This document shows positions 36,242-44,815 of a DNA stretch of 64,000 nt, piece after piece (the stretch's first letter is position 1; each line of letters begins with the position of its first letter). The stretch comes from Moraxella nonliquefaciens (GTDB lineage Bacteria > Pseudomonadota > Gammaproteobacteria > Pseudomonadales > Moraxellaceae), in NCBI RefSeq assembly GCF_001679005.1, contig NZ_LXTW01000003.1, forward strand, positions 248,930 through 312,929, written 5' to 3'. Below the pieces are notes generated by a model. The model was not told the DNA's origin. It saw only the letters and a list, made by a program, of their open reading frames with translations, and ran no database searches. A program made the position numbers and the translations under genes.

Positions 36242-37822
36242 TCAATGAGTGTTCGCCCCAGATGCACAGAATAAGAATCCATTTTCTTGTGCCATCAAGT
36301 CCAGTTCATGCAATTCACAACGAACAAAAAGGACAAAGCAGTCATGGTTTTGACTGACATCATCCATGAACTCATCAGGTAAATTTTTGCTTAAAAGTCG
36401 CCAAAAGTCAAGCGTGTTAAGATTGGCGTATCTTAACAACAATTCTTTAATTTTGTCTTTGTTTTTAAGCAGTAATTGATACAGTTTAGTATCGGTTAAG
36501 TTGTCATCATCGGACGAGTTGAGATTGTTGTGTGTTATAGGTTTTATTTGTGATTTATCACTCAAAGAAAAATAATCGCCGTGATTGATTTTTTGATGTA
36601 TCACGCCATCAGTGTTTAGCAGGAGTTGCCTAAAAGTTTTACAACCAAAATCTTTTGGATTATAGCCTTTATTCTTTAATTGAGTGCCTAAATAACCAAT
36701 ATGTATCCACGCATCATCTTTTGAGTTATTTTCATTAATGGCGGCTAGGATATCACTGAGTAATTGCTGGTTATTTATTTTGTCAGAATTGTCAGTTTTG
36801 GCTTTTGACAGCTCTGAATTATTTGGTTTTTCACGGACATTTAACGTGGTCTTGTTAACTTGTTTGGTTTCAAATAAACTTATCTTCTTAATCAATAAAC
36901 CCCATTTTTTAAAACCATAAGTATTTGGTTCTAATTTTGAATAATGATTGTTTAAATATTGAATGACCGTACCAAAATTTGCCCAACCATTTTCTTGGTT
37001 TTTGGCAATACTTTCTTTGATGGCATTGATTAAAGTTAATTCTTTATCAAGTTTTTCTCCGGACCATTGTGTATTAATTGAATTTGTAGAGTTTATGGTG
37101 GGTCTAATCCTGATATAAATGGTAGAATTTTCCTTTTTAATCTCAAAGATATCTATGACATCAATCAGCTCATAAAATTTATCATAACCGTAATCATCAG
37201 ATTTAATGGTTGGATATTTTTTTTGAAAATAAGATGAAAATACGGCATAATTTACCCAACCGTCATTATCCATTTTGCTGTTGTTAATGGCATCTTTTAA
37301 GGCATTTAGTAGTTTAGTGTTGCATTTTAATTGACTGGCAGGAATTTTTGCTGTCGGTATGGTGGTATTTGGGTTTTTTGGTGAGACATGAACAGATGGT
37401 GTGCATGGTAATTCAAAGAACTTTGAACATACTTGACGAAATTCTTTAATGGCTTTATGTTCACCGAAACCAAAGACCTGAACATTGCCCTGTCTTAGGC
37501 GTAATGCCAAACCAATAAAATCGCTGTCTGATGAGATAATGCAAAAACCATCATACTTACCTGCATGCCACAAATCAATGGCATCAATGGCAAGAGCAAG
37601 GTCGCTAGAATTTTTGCCTGTGCTATAACTGCTTTGGCGTTTTTTCTCAATGGCGTATTTTAAAATGGCATTTTCCCAAGATGATAAATTCGGTTTGGTA
37701 AAATCACCATAAATACGTTTGGTGGTTATCTGACCAAGATGATTGATTTGCTCAAAAATCCAATCAATCCTTTGATGGCTGACATTATCTGCATCAATGA
37801 GAACAGCGATATCATGTAACAT
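36242..37822 (-). CDS. NYN (PIN-like) ribonuclease-domain protein with three LOTUS/OST-HTH repeats
   Basis: A 526-residue protein. Residues 1-140 form a NYN domain of the LabA/DUF88 type with the expected acidic residues: Asp in LIDADNVS, Asp in NSSDLALAIDAID, and the pair in IISSDSDFIGLALRL. It is followed by three similar repeats of about 75 residues, each starting LL/LI-x-x-I and containing GW-x-x-(F/I)-x-x-x-x-x-L and a (G/C)-(Y/F/C)-x-x-(F/W) turn. These are OST-HTH/LOTUS domains, which bind RNA (reported for G-rich or quadruplex RNA in eukaryotes). A helical C-terminus ends it. The likely role is RNA cleavage or binding; the substrate is unknown. A GTG ten codons upstream is rejected in favour of ATG 37822, which has a GGA site. 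Confidence 0.85.
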   Translation of the reverse strand: MLHDIAVLIDADNVSHQRIDWIFEQINHLGQITTKRIYGDFTKPNLSSWENAILKYAIEKKRQSSYSTGKNSSDLALAIDAIDLWHAGKYDGFCIISSDSDFIGLALRLRQGNVQVFGFGEHKAIKEFRQVCSKFFELPCTPSVHVSPKNPNTTIPTAKIPASQLKCNTKLLNALKDAINNSKMDNDGWVNYAVFSSYFQKKYPTIKSDDYGYDKFYELIDVIDIFEIKKENSTIYIRIRPTINSTNSINTQWSGEKLDKELTLINAIKESIAKNQENGWANFGTVIQYLNNHYSKLEPNTYGFKKWGLLIKKISLFETKQVNKTTLNVREKPNNSELSKAKTDNSDKINNQQLLSDILAAINENNSKDDAWIHIGYLGTQLKNKGYNPKDFGCKTFRQLLLNTDGVIHQKINHGDYFSLSDKSQIKPITHNNLNSSDDDNLTDTKLYQLLLKNKDKIKELLLRYANLNTLDFWRLLSKNLPDEFMDDVSQNHDCFVLFVRCELHELDLMAQENGFLFCASGANTH

Positions 37823-37883
37823 ATTTATTCCGTTTATGTTGTTAGCTGCCACCTTGTGTCGTGGCAGTCTTAAATATCATGAT

Positions 37884-39953
37884 TTATGCCAAAGTCGCTC
37901 CTGCTACCATGCTGTCGGGCAGTAATACAACGGTCAATTGCCCATCTTTTTCAGCTGATAAAATCATGCCTTCACTAATGCCAAATTTCATTTTACGGGG
38001 GGCAAGGTTGGTTACACAAATCACCGTTTTGCCTTGCAACTCTTCGGGTTGATAAAATTTGGCGATACCGCTAAACACATTGCGAGTTTGTTTTTCACCT
38101 TTGTCATCCACATCTCCCACATCAAGGGTAAATTGCAGTAATTTGTCTGCCCCTTTGACGTGGTTGCATTCAAGAACTTTGGCGACTTTCATCTCAACTT
38201 TGGCAAAATCATTAATGTTAATAAAGGTGTTTTGGTCGGTGGTTTCCACAGGCTTACTCTCTTTTTTGGATTTTTGGGCTTTTTTGGTGTCGGTTGGTTG
38301 TAGGTTTTCTTTTGAGTTATCAACCATGGCTTGCACTTTTTTGGGGTCAATGCGTTGCAAAAGTGGCTTAAATTCATTGATAGAGTGCGTTAAGACGTTA
38401 AAACGTTCATCAAAATTCATCGTCTCAACATTTAAGAATGAGCGAGATTGCTCGGCAAGCGTTGGCAACACAGGCGATAAATAGACCATGATTTTGTGAA
38501 ATAGGTTTAGCCCCACCGAACAGATGTCTTGGACTTCTTGGCTGTTTGGATTTTCTTTGGCAATTGCCCATGGTTTTTTGTCATCAATGTACTGATTGGC
38601 AAGGTCGGCAAGTGCCATAATTTCACGAATGGCACTGCTAAATTCACGCTTTTCGTAGTGTTTGATGATGTGTTCGCCAGCATGGATGAATTGATTGACA
38701 AGTTTGGGTTCGGCACAAGTATCGGAGAGTTTATTGGCAAATTGAGTATTGATAAATTTAGCACAGCGACTGGCAATGTTCACCACTTTACCAACAAGGT
38801 CAGCATTGACTTTGGTGATAAAATCATCAAGATTTAAATCCGAATCCTCCACTTTATCAGACAACTTTGAGGCAAAATAATAACGCAGATATTCAGGGTT
38901 TAGGTGTTTTAGATAGGTTTCAGCTTTGATAAATGTGCCACGAGATTTGCTCATTTTTTCACCATTAACGGTCAAAAAACCATTCACAAATAGAGCTGTG
39001 GGTGTACGATAATTTGCCCCAGAGAGCATGGCAGGCCAAAACAGAGCATGAAAATAAACGATGTCTTTGCCAATGAAATGATACACTTCGGTGGTGCTGT
39101 TCGGATTCCAATAGTCGTCAAATGACAAATTAGGGCGATGGGTGGTCAAGTAATTTTTAAAACTTGCCATATAGCCAATTGGAGCATCTACCCACACATA
39201 AAAATATTTATCGTCTGTATTTGGGATTTTAAAGCCAAAATAAGGAGCGTCTCGGCTGATATCCCAGTCGGTAAGTCCTGCCTTGAACCACTCGTCTAAT
39301 TTATTGGCGATAGAGGCGGGCAATCGTCCTTCATCTCGTGTCCATTTTTGTAAAAACTTGGTAAAGTTCGGTAATTTAAAAAAATAATGGTCAGATGTTT
39401 TTTTGATGGGTGTTGAATCACTTAGGGTAGAGCGTGGGTTGATAAGTTCGGTGGCATTGTAGGTCTTGCCACACACTTCGCACGAGTCGCCATATTGGTC
39501 ATCTGCCTTACATGCTGGGCAGGTGCCTTTGATAAAGCGGTCGGACAGAAACATTTGTTTTTTGGGGTCAAAAAGCTGAGTCACAGGTTTGATGACAATG
39601 TTGCCTGCCTTGTGATTGGCAAGATAAATCTCTTTGCTGTATTGGTAATTGGTGTCTGAGTGTGTGCTGTCATAATAATCAAAAGATACACCAAAACGGT
39701 CAAAGTCTCGTTTATGTTCAATCTGTACGCTTTGTATTAGCTCCTCTGGTGTGATGTTATTGTCTTTGGCACGAAGCATAATCGCTGTCCCATGAGCATC
39801 ATCGGCACAGACATAAATCACATCATGTCCCATAGACCTCATGGCACGCACCCAAATATCAGCTTGGATATAGCCCAAAAGATGCCCCATATGGATAGAG
39901 CCATTGGCATAGGGTAGGGCGTTGGTAACAAGAATTTGGCGTTTGGCTGTCAT
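37884..39953 (-). CDS. metG: Methionyl-tRNA synthetase
   Basis: A class I synthetase charging initiator and elongator tRNA-Met. It has 689 residues. The nucleotide-binding HIGH motif appears as H-M-G-H in ANGSIHMGHLLGYIQADIW. A connective-peptide zinc knuckle with C-P-x-C and C-x-x-C follows (CPACKADDQYGDSCEVCGKTY, about residues 146-166). K-M-S-K-S is in GEKMSKSRGTF. The C-terminal 110 residues form an EMAP/tRNA-binding (dimerisation) domain, DFAKVEMKVAKVLECNHVKGADKLLQF, after a Lys/Thr-rich linker. The gene is transcribed alone and divergent from the membrane-protein gene that follows. Confidence 0.97.
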   Translation of the reverse strand: MTAKRQILVTNALPYANGSIHMGHLLGYIQADIWVRAMRSMGHDVIYVCADDAHGTAIMLRAKDNNITPEELIQSVQIEHKRDFDRFGVSFDYYDSTHSDTNYQYSKEIYLANHKAGNIVIKPVTQLFDPKKQMFLSDRFIKGTCPACKADDQYGDSCEVCGKTYNATELINPRSTLSDSTPIKKTSDHYFFKLPNFTKFLQKWTRDEGRLPASIANKLDEWFKAGLTDWDISRDAPYFGFKIPNTDDKYFYVWVDAPIGYMASFKNYLTTHRPNLSFDDYWNPNSTTEVYHFIGKDIVYFHALFWPAMLSGANYRTPTALFVNGFLTVNGEKMSKSRGTFIKAETYLKHLNPEYLRYYFASKLSDKVEDSDLNLDDFITKVNADLVGKVVNIASRCAKFINTQFANKLSDTCAEPKLVNQFIHAGEHIIKHYEKREFSSAIREIMALADLANQYIDDKKPWAIAKENPNSQEVQDICSVGLNLFHKIMVYLSPVLPTLAEQSRSFLNVETMNFDERFNVLTHSINEFKPLLQRIDPKKVQAMVDNSKENLQPTDTKKAQKSKKESKPVETTDQNTFININDFAKVEMKVAKVLECNHVKGADKLLQFTLDVGDVDDKGEKQTRNVFSGIAKFYQPEELQGKTVICVTNLAPRKMKFGISEGMILSAEKDGQLTVVLLPDSMVAGATLA

Positions 39954-40049
39954 GATGTGCGTACCTGTTGTTTTAAAAGTTTATTTAAAATAATAAAAAT
40001 GGTGATTATTATAGCCTAAAAACTCTGATAAAACCATGATAAAATGGGG

Positions 40050-40055
40050 TATAAT
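40050..40055 (+). promoter_or_regulatory. -10 element of the downstream membrane-protein gene
   Basis: A perfect TATAAT at 40050-40055, with no strong -35, places transcription start near 40062. An in-frame ATG at 40044 lies upstream of it, so the start at 40080 (GGGA-type ribosome site) is favoured. Confidence 0.5.
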
Positions 40056-40079
40056 GGGGCAAATTTCTGGGACAGTCCT

Positions 40080-41426
40080 ATGCAAAAGATTATTTCACTA
40101 AAACAAGAATTACTGGACATTGTTGATAGTATCACGCCAATCATGTTCTTTTGGTTAAATGCGGCGGTGTGGTCGCTACTGCTGATTTGTGGATATTTGC
40201 TATTGGGTTTTTGGCAGATATTCATCATAATCATCATGGTGGTGTTGATTTTATCTTCGGTATATCATTACAGAAATCCGCCCATTAGAAATAATCAATT
40301 TATCTTTACCACGCCCATTTTTGCTTTGGCGTATGGTTTTGTCATTAATTCAGGCATATTATTCCAAGATGACTTTATCACGGATAAATCACAATTATCC
40401 AGCGTTATTGCCACCGTACCTGCCGAATATGAATATGTCCGAATAGGTGGTGGTAAATACTCTCGCACGCATCATTATTTTGTCATTGGCGATGTTAAAT
40501 TACACTGCTCTGATGATAATTATGATGAATGTGAAAAAGCGTATGCCTATAAAGACCAAACAGCAACGGTATTATATGCTGATGGACTGTTATATGATAT
40601 GGAAGTGGATGGAAAAAAGATATATGAATTTAATGAACAACTTGCCAAATTCCAACATGACAGACAAAAGAAAATCTATGAATTTATCACATCATTGGTA
40701 TTATTTGGTATTCCATCTTTGGTGTTTTTCTTTTTAAATAAACGGGTCATTCGAGATATTGAAATCATCGAAGATTATAAAAAAGAAAAAACCAAAAAAC
40801 CTTTAAATATTAAATTTAAAAATGACAATAATACCGACAAATCAGCAGATGAAAAAAGGCAACACAATTTGGGTCATAATAGATTTAATAAAAAGAATGC
40901 TGATTATAAACAGCGATTACATGATAAATTGTCTGCTCAAAGATTAAAACAACAGCAAATCAAGGCACGCATTGGTGGGGGTGGTATTGCTTGGTCGATG
41001 TTATGTATTTTATTAGCGGTGGTAACATTTTTATTGGCTTTTGTGATGCTTGTTATGGACTCTTATGTGGGGATGGTTGCCTATCTATTATTGGTGGTGG
41101 GTTTTGCTTATTTAACAAAGTTACCTAGCAGGCATGCCAAAGCAGAAGTGGACGATTATTATGAGATGAGTGAATATGAAGAATTGGCGGATTTGGAAGA
41201 ATATGATTTAACAGGTATTTATCATTATATTAGTGTGATTGGCTGGTTTGGGCTGTATATATTTTCTCCGATTGCGTTATTTTTATTGGTTTTTGTTTTT
41301 GAATATATCAAGAGCGGTGATATTAATGTGGCGATTGTGGTGGGGGTTTTTGTGTTATTAGTGGTGGGTATACTTTATGTGATTATCAAAAGGGCAAAAA
41401 ATATGAGAGATTGGGCGCTCGAATAA
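40080..41426 (+). CDS. Multi-span membrane protein of unknown function
   Basis: A 448-residue protein of no family I recognise. The N-terminus has two or three membrane spans (FFWLNAAVWSLLLICGYLLLGFWQIFIIIIMVVLIL and FTTPIFALAYGFVINSG). A periplasmic or cytosolic domain of about 120 residues follows, with a Cys-x9-Cys pair (HCSDDNYDECEKAY). Another span (LVLFGIPSLVFFFL), a highly charged Lys/Asn/Asp linker and four more spans complete it. The first soluble domain recalls DUF3592-type proteins (IGDVKLHC-like strand, VLYADGLLYDMEVDGKKIYEF), but this is weak. It is flanked by metG and a decayed IS element. Confidence 0.55.
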   Translation: MQKIISLKQELLDIVDSITPIMFFWLNAAVWSLLLICGYLLLGFWQIFIIIIMVVLILSSVYHYRNPPIRNNQFIFTTPIFALAYGFVINSGILFQDDFITDKSQLSSVIATVPAEYEYVRIGGGKYSRTHHYFVIGDVKLHCSDDNYDECEKAYAYKDQTATVLYADGLLYDMEVDGKKIYEFNEQLAKFQHDRQKKIYEFITSLVLFGIPSLVFFFLNKRVIRDIEIIEDYKKEKTKKPLNIKFKNDNNTDKSADEKRQHNLGHNRFNKKNADYKQRLHDKLSAQRLKQQQIKARIGGGGIAWSMLCILLAVVTFLLAFVMLVMDSYVGMVAYLLLVVGFAYLTKLPSRHAKAEVDDYYEMSEYEELADLEEYDLTGIYHYISVIGWFGLYIFSPIALFLLVFVFEYIKSGDINVAIVVGVFVLLVVGILYVIIKRAKNMRDWALE

Positions 41427-41516
41427 ATTAAAATAAATTAATTTAGAATAAAATAAGGGCGGTTATGAACCGACCCCCAAATCTTAGACACAAGATTAAA
41501 GGTTAGGTTGATAAAG

Positions 41517-42270
41517 CTAAGTGGTTTGACCAAGGACTAAGTTTCTGTACTTCACAGGACTTAGTCCTTTTAGTTTGGTCTTTATTCTACACCCCTCAAA
41601 CCACAAAATCACCACACACCCCAACCTCTGTCTGAATGAATGATGGGTTTATCGTCTTTGTTTACCAAGCTTAACTTATTTAAGGCATCATCAAGCATCT
41701 CTTTGACCAACCCATAGTCTGGTCGTTCATTGAGAGCATAACTGACAATTTCTCCATTAAACAAGTCTATGATGGGCGATAGGTAGAGTTTTTTCCCTAT
41801 CACTTCGCCAGTTTGTGCCTTATCTTGCACCTTAAACTCTGTCACATCAGTTGCCCACTTTTGATTAGGTCTTGTGGCTTTAAAGTCTCTTTGTAGGACA
41901 TTGTCTTTTATCTTGTCTTGGTGTTCGCCTTGATAAGATGAGTAAGCTTTGTATTTTCGTTGTCTGATTTTGGATTTTAAACCAAGCTCTCGCATGAGTC
42001 GTTGTGCTTTTTTATGGTTGATGACAATGCCCTGACCAGCAAGTGTTTGATTAAGCTCTGCACAAATCCTACGATACCCATACCTGCCTTTGTGGGTGTG
42101 GTAAATGTGCTTGATTTGTTCTTTTAGGGATAGGTCTTTGTCTTGCTGTTTGTTTTGTTTTAGGTGGTAATAAAACACACTTCTTGGCAGGTTTGAAACT
42201 GCCAGTAGGTTGTTAAGTTTGTGTTTATGCCTTAATTCTTGAACAATCAGGACTTGTTCTTTTGTTGTGC
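41517..42270 (-). pseudogene. IS3-family orfB transposase, C-terminal catalytic part deleted
   Basis: An rve-type DDE transposase. The readable part includes the IS3 HTH_21 block (KGRYGYRRICAELNQ), first Asp in WATDVTEF, and second Asp region in HSDRGW. Right after HSDRGW the frame runs into GVW and a stop at 41609, and roughly sixty residues holding the catalytic Glu are missing. The normal C-terminus (KTKLKGLSPVKYRNLVLGQTT) is found immediately after, in another frame, ending at 41517. The start is the usual slippage overlap with orfA, near 42270. Confidence 0.8.
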
Positions 42271-42777
42271 TTCTTGTTCCTTTTGACGAATTAAGGCATC
42301 TAGCTTTTTTAGGTAGTCGTTTTCTGCTCTAAGATAGGCAAGTTCAGCAAGTAAGTCATCAACGCTTTTTTCATTGTCTGGTTTGGCTTGCTAACTTGGT
42401 TTGCTTGTTGTTTTGTTTGTTTGACATTGCTTTTCTGCCTTTGGGTTTGGGGGTGAGTCCCATTATACCAAAGCTTTGATAAGACTTTAACCAGTTTGAC
42501 AGTAAAGCAGGTTGTGGTAGATTAAGCTCTATGGCAAGCTGAGTTAGGGATTTGCCATTTTGAATTTGTTTGATTGCGTTAAGTTTAAAGTCTGTGTCAT
42601 AGACAGCTTTGGTACTTCGTCTTTGAATACCATCAATACCGTGTGTTTGATAGAGTTTGACCCACTGTTCAACAATGCTTCTGTGGATAGGTTAAACTGT
42701 TTAGCGGTTTGTTTGTAACTGTGTCCGTTTAGATAATATGCTATTACAGACAGTTTAAAGTCGGTGGTGTATTTTGC
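42258..42777 (-). pseudogene. IS3-family orfA (HTH protein), frameshifted
   Basis: The first 29 codons, MAKYTTDFKLSVIAYYLNGH onward, are the helix-turn-helix of orfA. A single-base loss near 42690 shifts the frame. The homologous sequence continues as HRSIVEQWVKLYQTHGIDGI. A second shift near 42400 leads to the leucine-zipper segment DDLLAELAYLRAENDYLKKL, which ends by 42258. All parts are recognisable, so decay is recent. Confidence 0.75.
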
Positions 42778-42881
42778 CATAGAAAGCACCCCAAAGGTTA
42801 GTGTGTGGGTGGCGAGCTTTGGGGTGCAGTTCATGATTATATCGCCCTTGTTTTTAAATTGCCTTTATTTCTTAAATGAAT

Positions 42882-43304
42882 TTATACAAATTTTAAATGT
42901 CCACCTTTTTTGGGTGGCTCATCATCGCCGTCATCGTCAGTGTCATCTATGTCATCAGGGTTGTCAGGTGGGGGGGTGTAGCCGTCATATTCGCTAGGGT
43001 CAAAGAAAAAGCCCTCATTTGGGTCTTCTTTGGCATAAATGCCCTCTACTGCTTGCATGGGTATCCAAATGTCTTTTGAGACACCGCCAAATCGCCCTTG
43101 AAAAGACAAAGCATCATTGTCTATCATAAGATTATTGGTGGCTTGATAAGAGATGGCAAGTACCAATTTGCCCTCTCGGGCGTATTCACTAGGAGCGAGC
43201 AGTTGGGGGTGAGTGGCATCTACCAACAAATAAGGGGTAAAACTGTTGTCACTAAGCCATTCGTGCATGGCACGGACAAAGTAGGGTCGTTTTGGGGTAA
43301 GCAT
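42882..43304 (-). CDS. sspB: ClpXP protease specificity-enhancing factor SspB
   Basis: An adaptor that delivers ssrA-tagged proteins to ClpXP. It has 140 residues. The dimeric substrate-binding domain is clear: KRPYFVRAMHEWLSDNSFTPYLLVDATHP at the N-terminus and GGVSKDIWIPMQAVEGIYAKEDPNEGFFFDP (about residues 73-103). An Asp/Pro-rich flexible linker follows, ending in the ClpX-binding tail GGHLKFV. It follows sspA by 38 bases on the same strand, the usual sspA-sspB arrangement. The decayed IS lies just downstream. Confidence 0.94.
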   Translation of the reverse strand: MLTPKRPYFVRAMHEWLSDNSFTPYLLVDATHPQLLAPSEYAREGKLVLAISYQATNNLMIDNDALSFQGRFGGVSKDIWIPMQAVEGIYAKEDPNEGFFFDPSEYDGYTPPPDNPDDIDDTDDDGDDEPPKKGGHLKFV

Positions 43305-43342
43305 GATTGTCTCCTTGTGGTTGGTTAAAGTGAGTGCAATGA

Positions 43343-43981
43343 TTAAAAATCATCATCGTCAATAGGGGTAACGAGCGTTTTTTGAAAACTCTCTCTTGCC
43401 GACAGTCGTGTCTGATACGCCAGTAGTGGTTTGCACAGCTTATCAGGCAGGTTAATGCCGAGTGTTGGTAGGCGGTGCAAAAGTGGTAATAATAACACAT
43501 CACACAGCCCAAACTCATCTTGCATGAAATAATTATGACGAATGAACAAAGGGGAGAGCGTGATGAGCGAATCGGTCAAGGTCTTTTTGGCATAAGTCGC
43601 CTCTGATGGGTCAAAGCTGTCAGGATGGGTCATTAAAATCCGTCCAAGCGAAAGCCAGTCTTGTCGCAGTCGCCAGGCCAACTGGCGTACTTTTGCTCGC
43701 TCTTTGGGGGTAGGTGGTAATAATTTGTTAGCACCATGTCTTTCTTCTAGGTATTCAAAAATCACCATCAATTCATACAATGCCAAATCTCGCCCTACAA
43801 GTACAGGTAGGGTGTTATAGGGGTTTAGTTCAGCAAGGTATTCAGGACGGTCATCAGGCAAGTAGGAGAATTGGTGGTTTATGCCTTTTTCTTCTAACAA
43901 AAACCGCACCACATGGCTGTCATAGCCATCATCGCCATAGAGTAGAAATTGGGTGGGTAGAAGATGAGAAAAATCTGCCAT
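43343..43981 (-). CDS. sspA: Stringent starvation protein A
   Basis: A glutathione-S-transferase-fold protein that binds RNA polymerase and modulates transcription in stress. It has 212 residues. The N-terminal thioredoxin-like half has FLLYGDDGYDSHVVRFLLEEKGI in place of the usual Cys/Ser active site, and LNPYNTLPVLVGRDLALYELMVIFEYLEERH, the conserved SspA block. The helical half carries SPLFIRHNYFMQDEFGLCDVLLLPLLHRL. It is upstream of sspB and downstream of petABC, matching the conserved rplM-rpsI-petABC-sspAB order of many beta/gammaproteobacteria. Confidence 0.92.
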   Translation of the reverse strand: MADFSHLLPTQFLLYGDDGYDSHVVRFLLEEKGINHQFSYLPDDRPEYLAELNPYNTLPVLVGRDLALYELMVIFEYLEERHGANKLLPPTPKERAKVRQLAWRLRQDWLSLGRILMTHPDSFDPSEATYAKKTLTDSLITLSPLFIRHNYFMQDEFGLCDVLLLPLLHRLPTLGINLPDKLCKPLLAYQTRLSARESFQKTLVTPIDDDDF

Positions 43982-44054
43982 GATGTGAATGGTTCTGTTT
44001 TTGGGTATTTAGTGTAACAAAAATTTTGGTAAAAGTGTGTAAATTTTATCAATG

Positions 44055-44083
44055 AAAAAGACCGATGATGTATCGGTCTTTTT
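44055..44083 (-). terminator. Rho-independent terminator after petABC
   Basis: A perfect 12-bp stem AAAAAGACCGAT (44055-44066) with its complement (44072-44083) and a five-base loop. On the minus strand it is followed by TTTTT and lies 13 bases after the petC stop. Confidence 0.85.
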
Positions 44084-44095
44084 GGTTGGGGCAGT

Positions 44096-44815
44096 TTACT
44101 TGACATCTTTCCAAAATTCTTTGTTAAGCAGATATACCGGAATGAGCAAGACAAGCAAAAACAGTAGCACAAACGCACCATATATTTTACGTTCATGACG
44201 TACAGGCTCTGCCATCCATGCCATGAAGTTTACCAAATCGCCCACACGAGCTTCATACTCTTCTTTACCAAGCTCTTTTTGCATATTGTGTAATACATGG
44301 GGCATGGCAGCGTTGGCAAGTACTAAGTTATTAGAACCCCAAGGACGGCTTGGGTCTTCATAAAATGATAACAGATAGGTATACACCCAATCATCACCAC
44401 GTAGGCGAGTCTCTAACGACAAATCAGGTGGTGCTGCACCAAACCATAAAGCCTGAGTATCAAGGTCAATCTTAGCGGTTACATGGTCACCGATTTGGTC
44501 GGTGGTTACCATGAGGTATTTTTCCATGAGTTCTGGCGGTATTTCTAGATCTTGGGCAATGCGTGAATGACGCACGTATTGGGCCGAGTGACAGCCCACG
44601 CAGTAGTTCATGAACGTTTGGGCACCACGTTGTAGTGAGCCTTTGTTGGTTAGGTCAATGGGAGCTTTACTACATTCTAGGGTAACTTTACTGCCATCAG
44701 CTTCGGTAAATTCACCACAGCCATGACCACCTGCCGCTAGGGCAGATGATGACATTAGCATACCACTGACCAGCAGAAGACCAGCACCAAGCGATTTTAG
44801 GGTAAATGCTTTCAT
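44096..44815 (-). CDS. petC: Cytochrome c1 of the bc1 complex
   Basis: Transfers electrons from the Rieske protein to soluble cytochrome c. It has 239 residues. It has a cleavable signal peptide (residues 1-28, ending SSSALAA), a C-type heme site C72-V-G-C75-H76, and the conserved IPPELMEKYLMVTTDQIGD segment. The axial methionine is in NLVLANAAMPHVL, and a C-terminal membrane anchor (KIYGAFVLLFLLVLLIPVYLLN) holds it to the inner membrane. The start codon overlaps the petB stop by one base (TGATG), with a GGAGGAG ribosome site. A 102-base upstream extension in frame belongs to petB sequence. Confidence 0.95.
   Translation of the reverse strand: MKAFTLKSLGAGLLLVSGMLMSSSALAAGGHGCGEFTEADGSKVTLECSKAPIDLTNKGSLQRGAQTFMNYCVGCHSAQYVRHSRIAQDLEIPPELMEKYLMVTTDQIGDHVTAKIDLDTQALWFGAAPPDLSLETRLRGDDWVYTYLLSFYEDPSRPWGSNNLVLANAAMPHVLHNMQKELGKEEYEARVGDLVNFMAWMAEPVRHERKIYGAFVLLFLLVLLIPVYLLNKEFWKDVK

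Larger units (their letters stand above)
41466..42835 (-). mobile_element. Degenerate IS3-family (IS150-like) insertion sequence
   Basis: Ends are TGAACCGACCCCCAAA at 41466 and, inverted, TGAACTGCACCCCAAAG at 42835, so imperfect terminal inverted repeats start with TG as in IS3 elements. Inside, on the minus strand, lie remnants of orfA and orfB. No clear target duplication remains: TTA on the left and TGA on the right. The element carries two frameshifts and an internal deletion that removes the third catalytic residue, so it cannot move by itself. Confidence 0.85.
41455..42849. repeat. Split hairpin (probable terminator) interrupted by the IS element
   Basis: AAGGGCGGTTA (from 41455) on the left of the IS and TATATCGCCCTT followed by GTTTTT on the right (to 42849) are complementary. 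Rejoined, they would make a rho-independent terminator for the preceding membrane-protein gene. The 1.4-kb element now separates the two arms. Confidence 0.55.
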
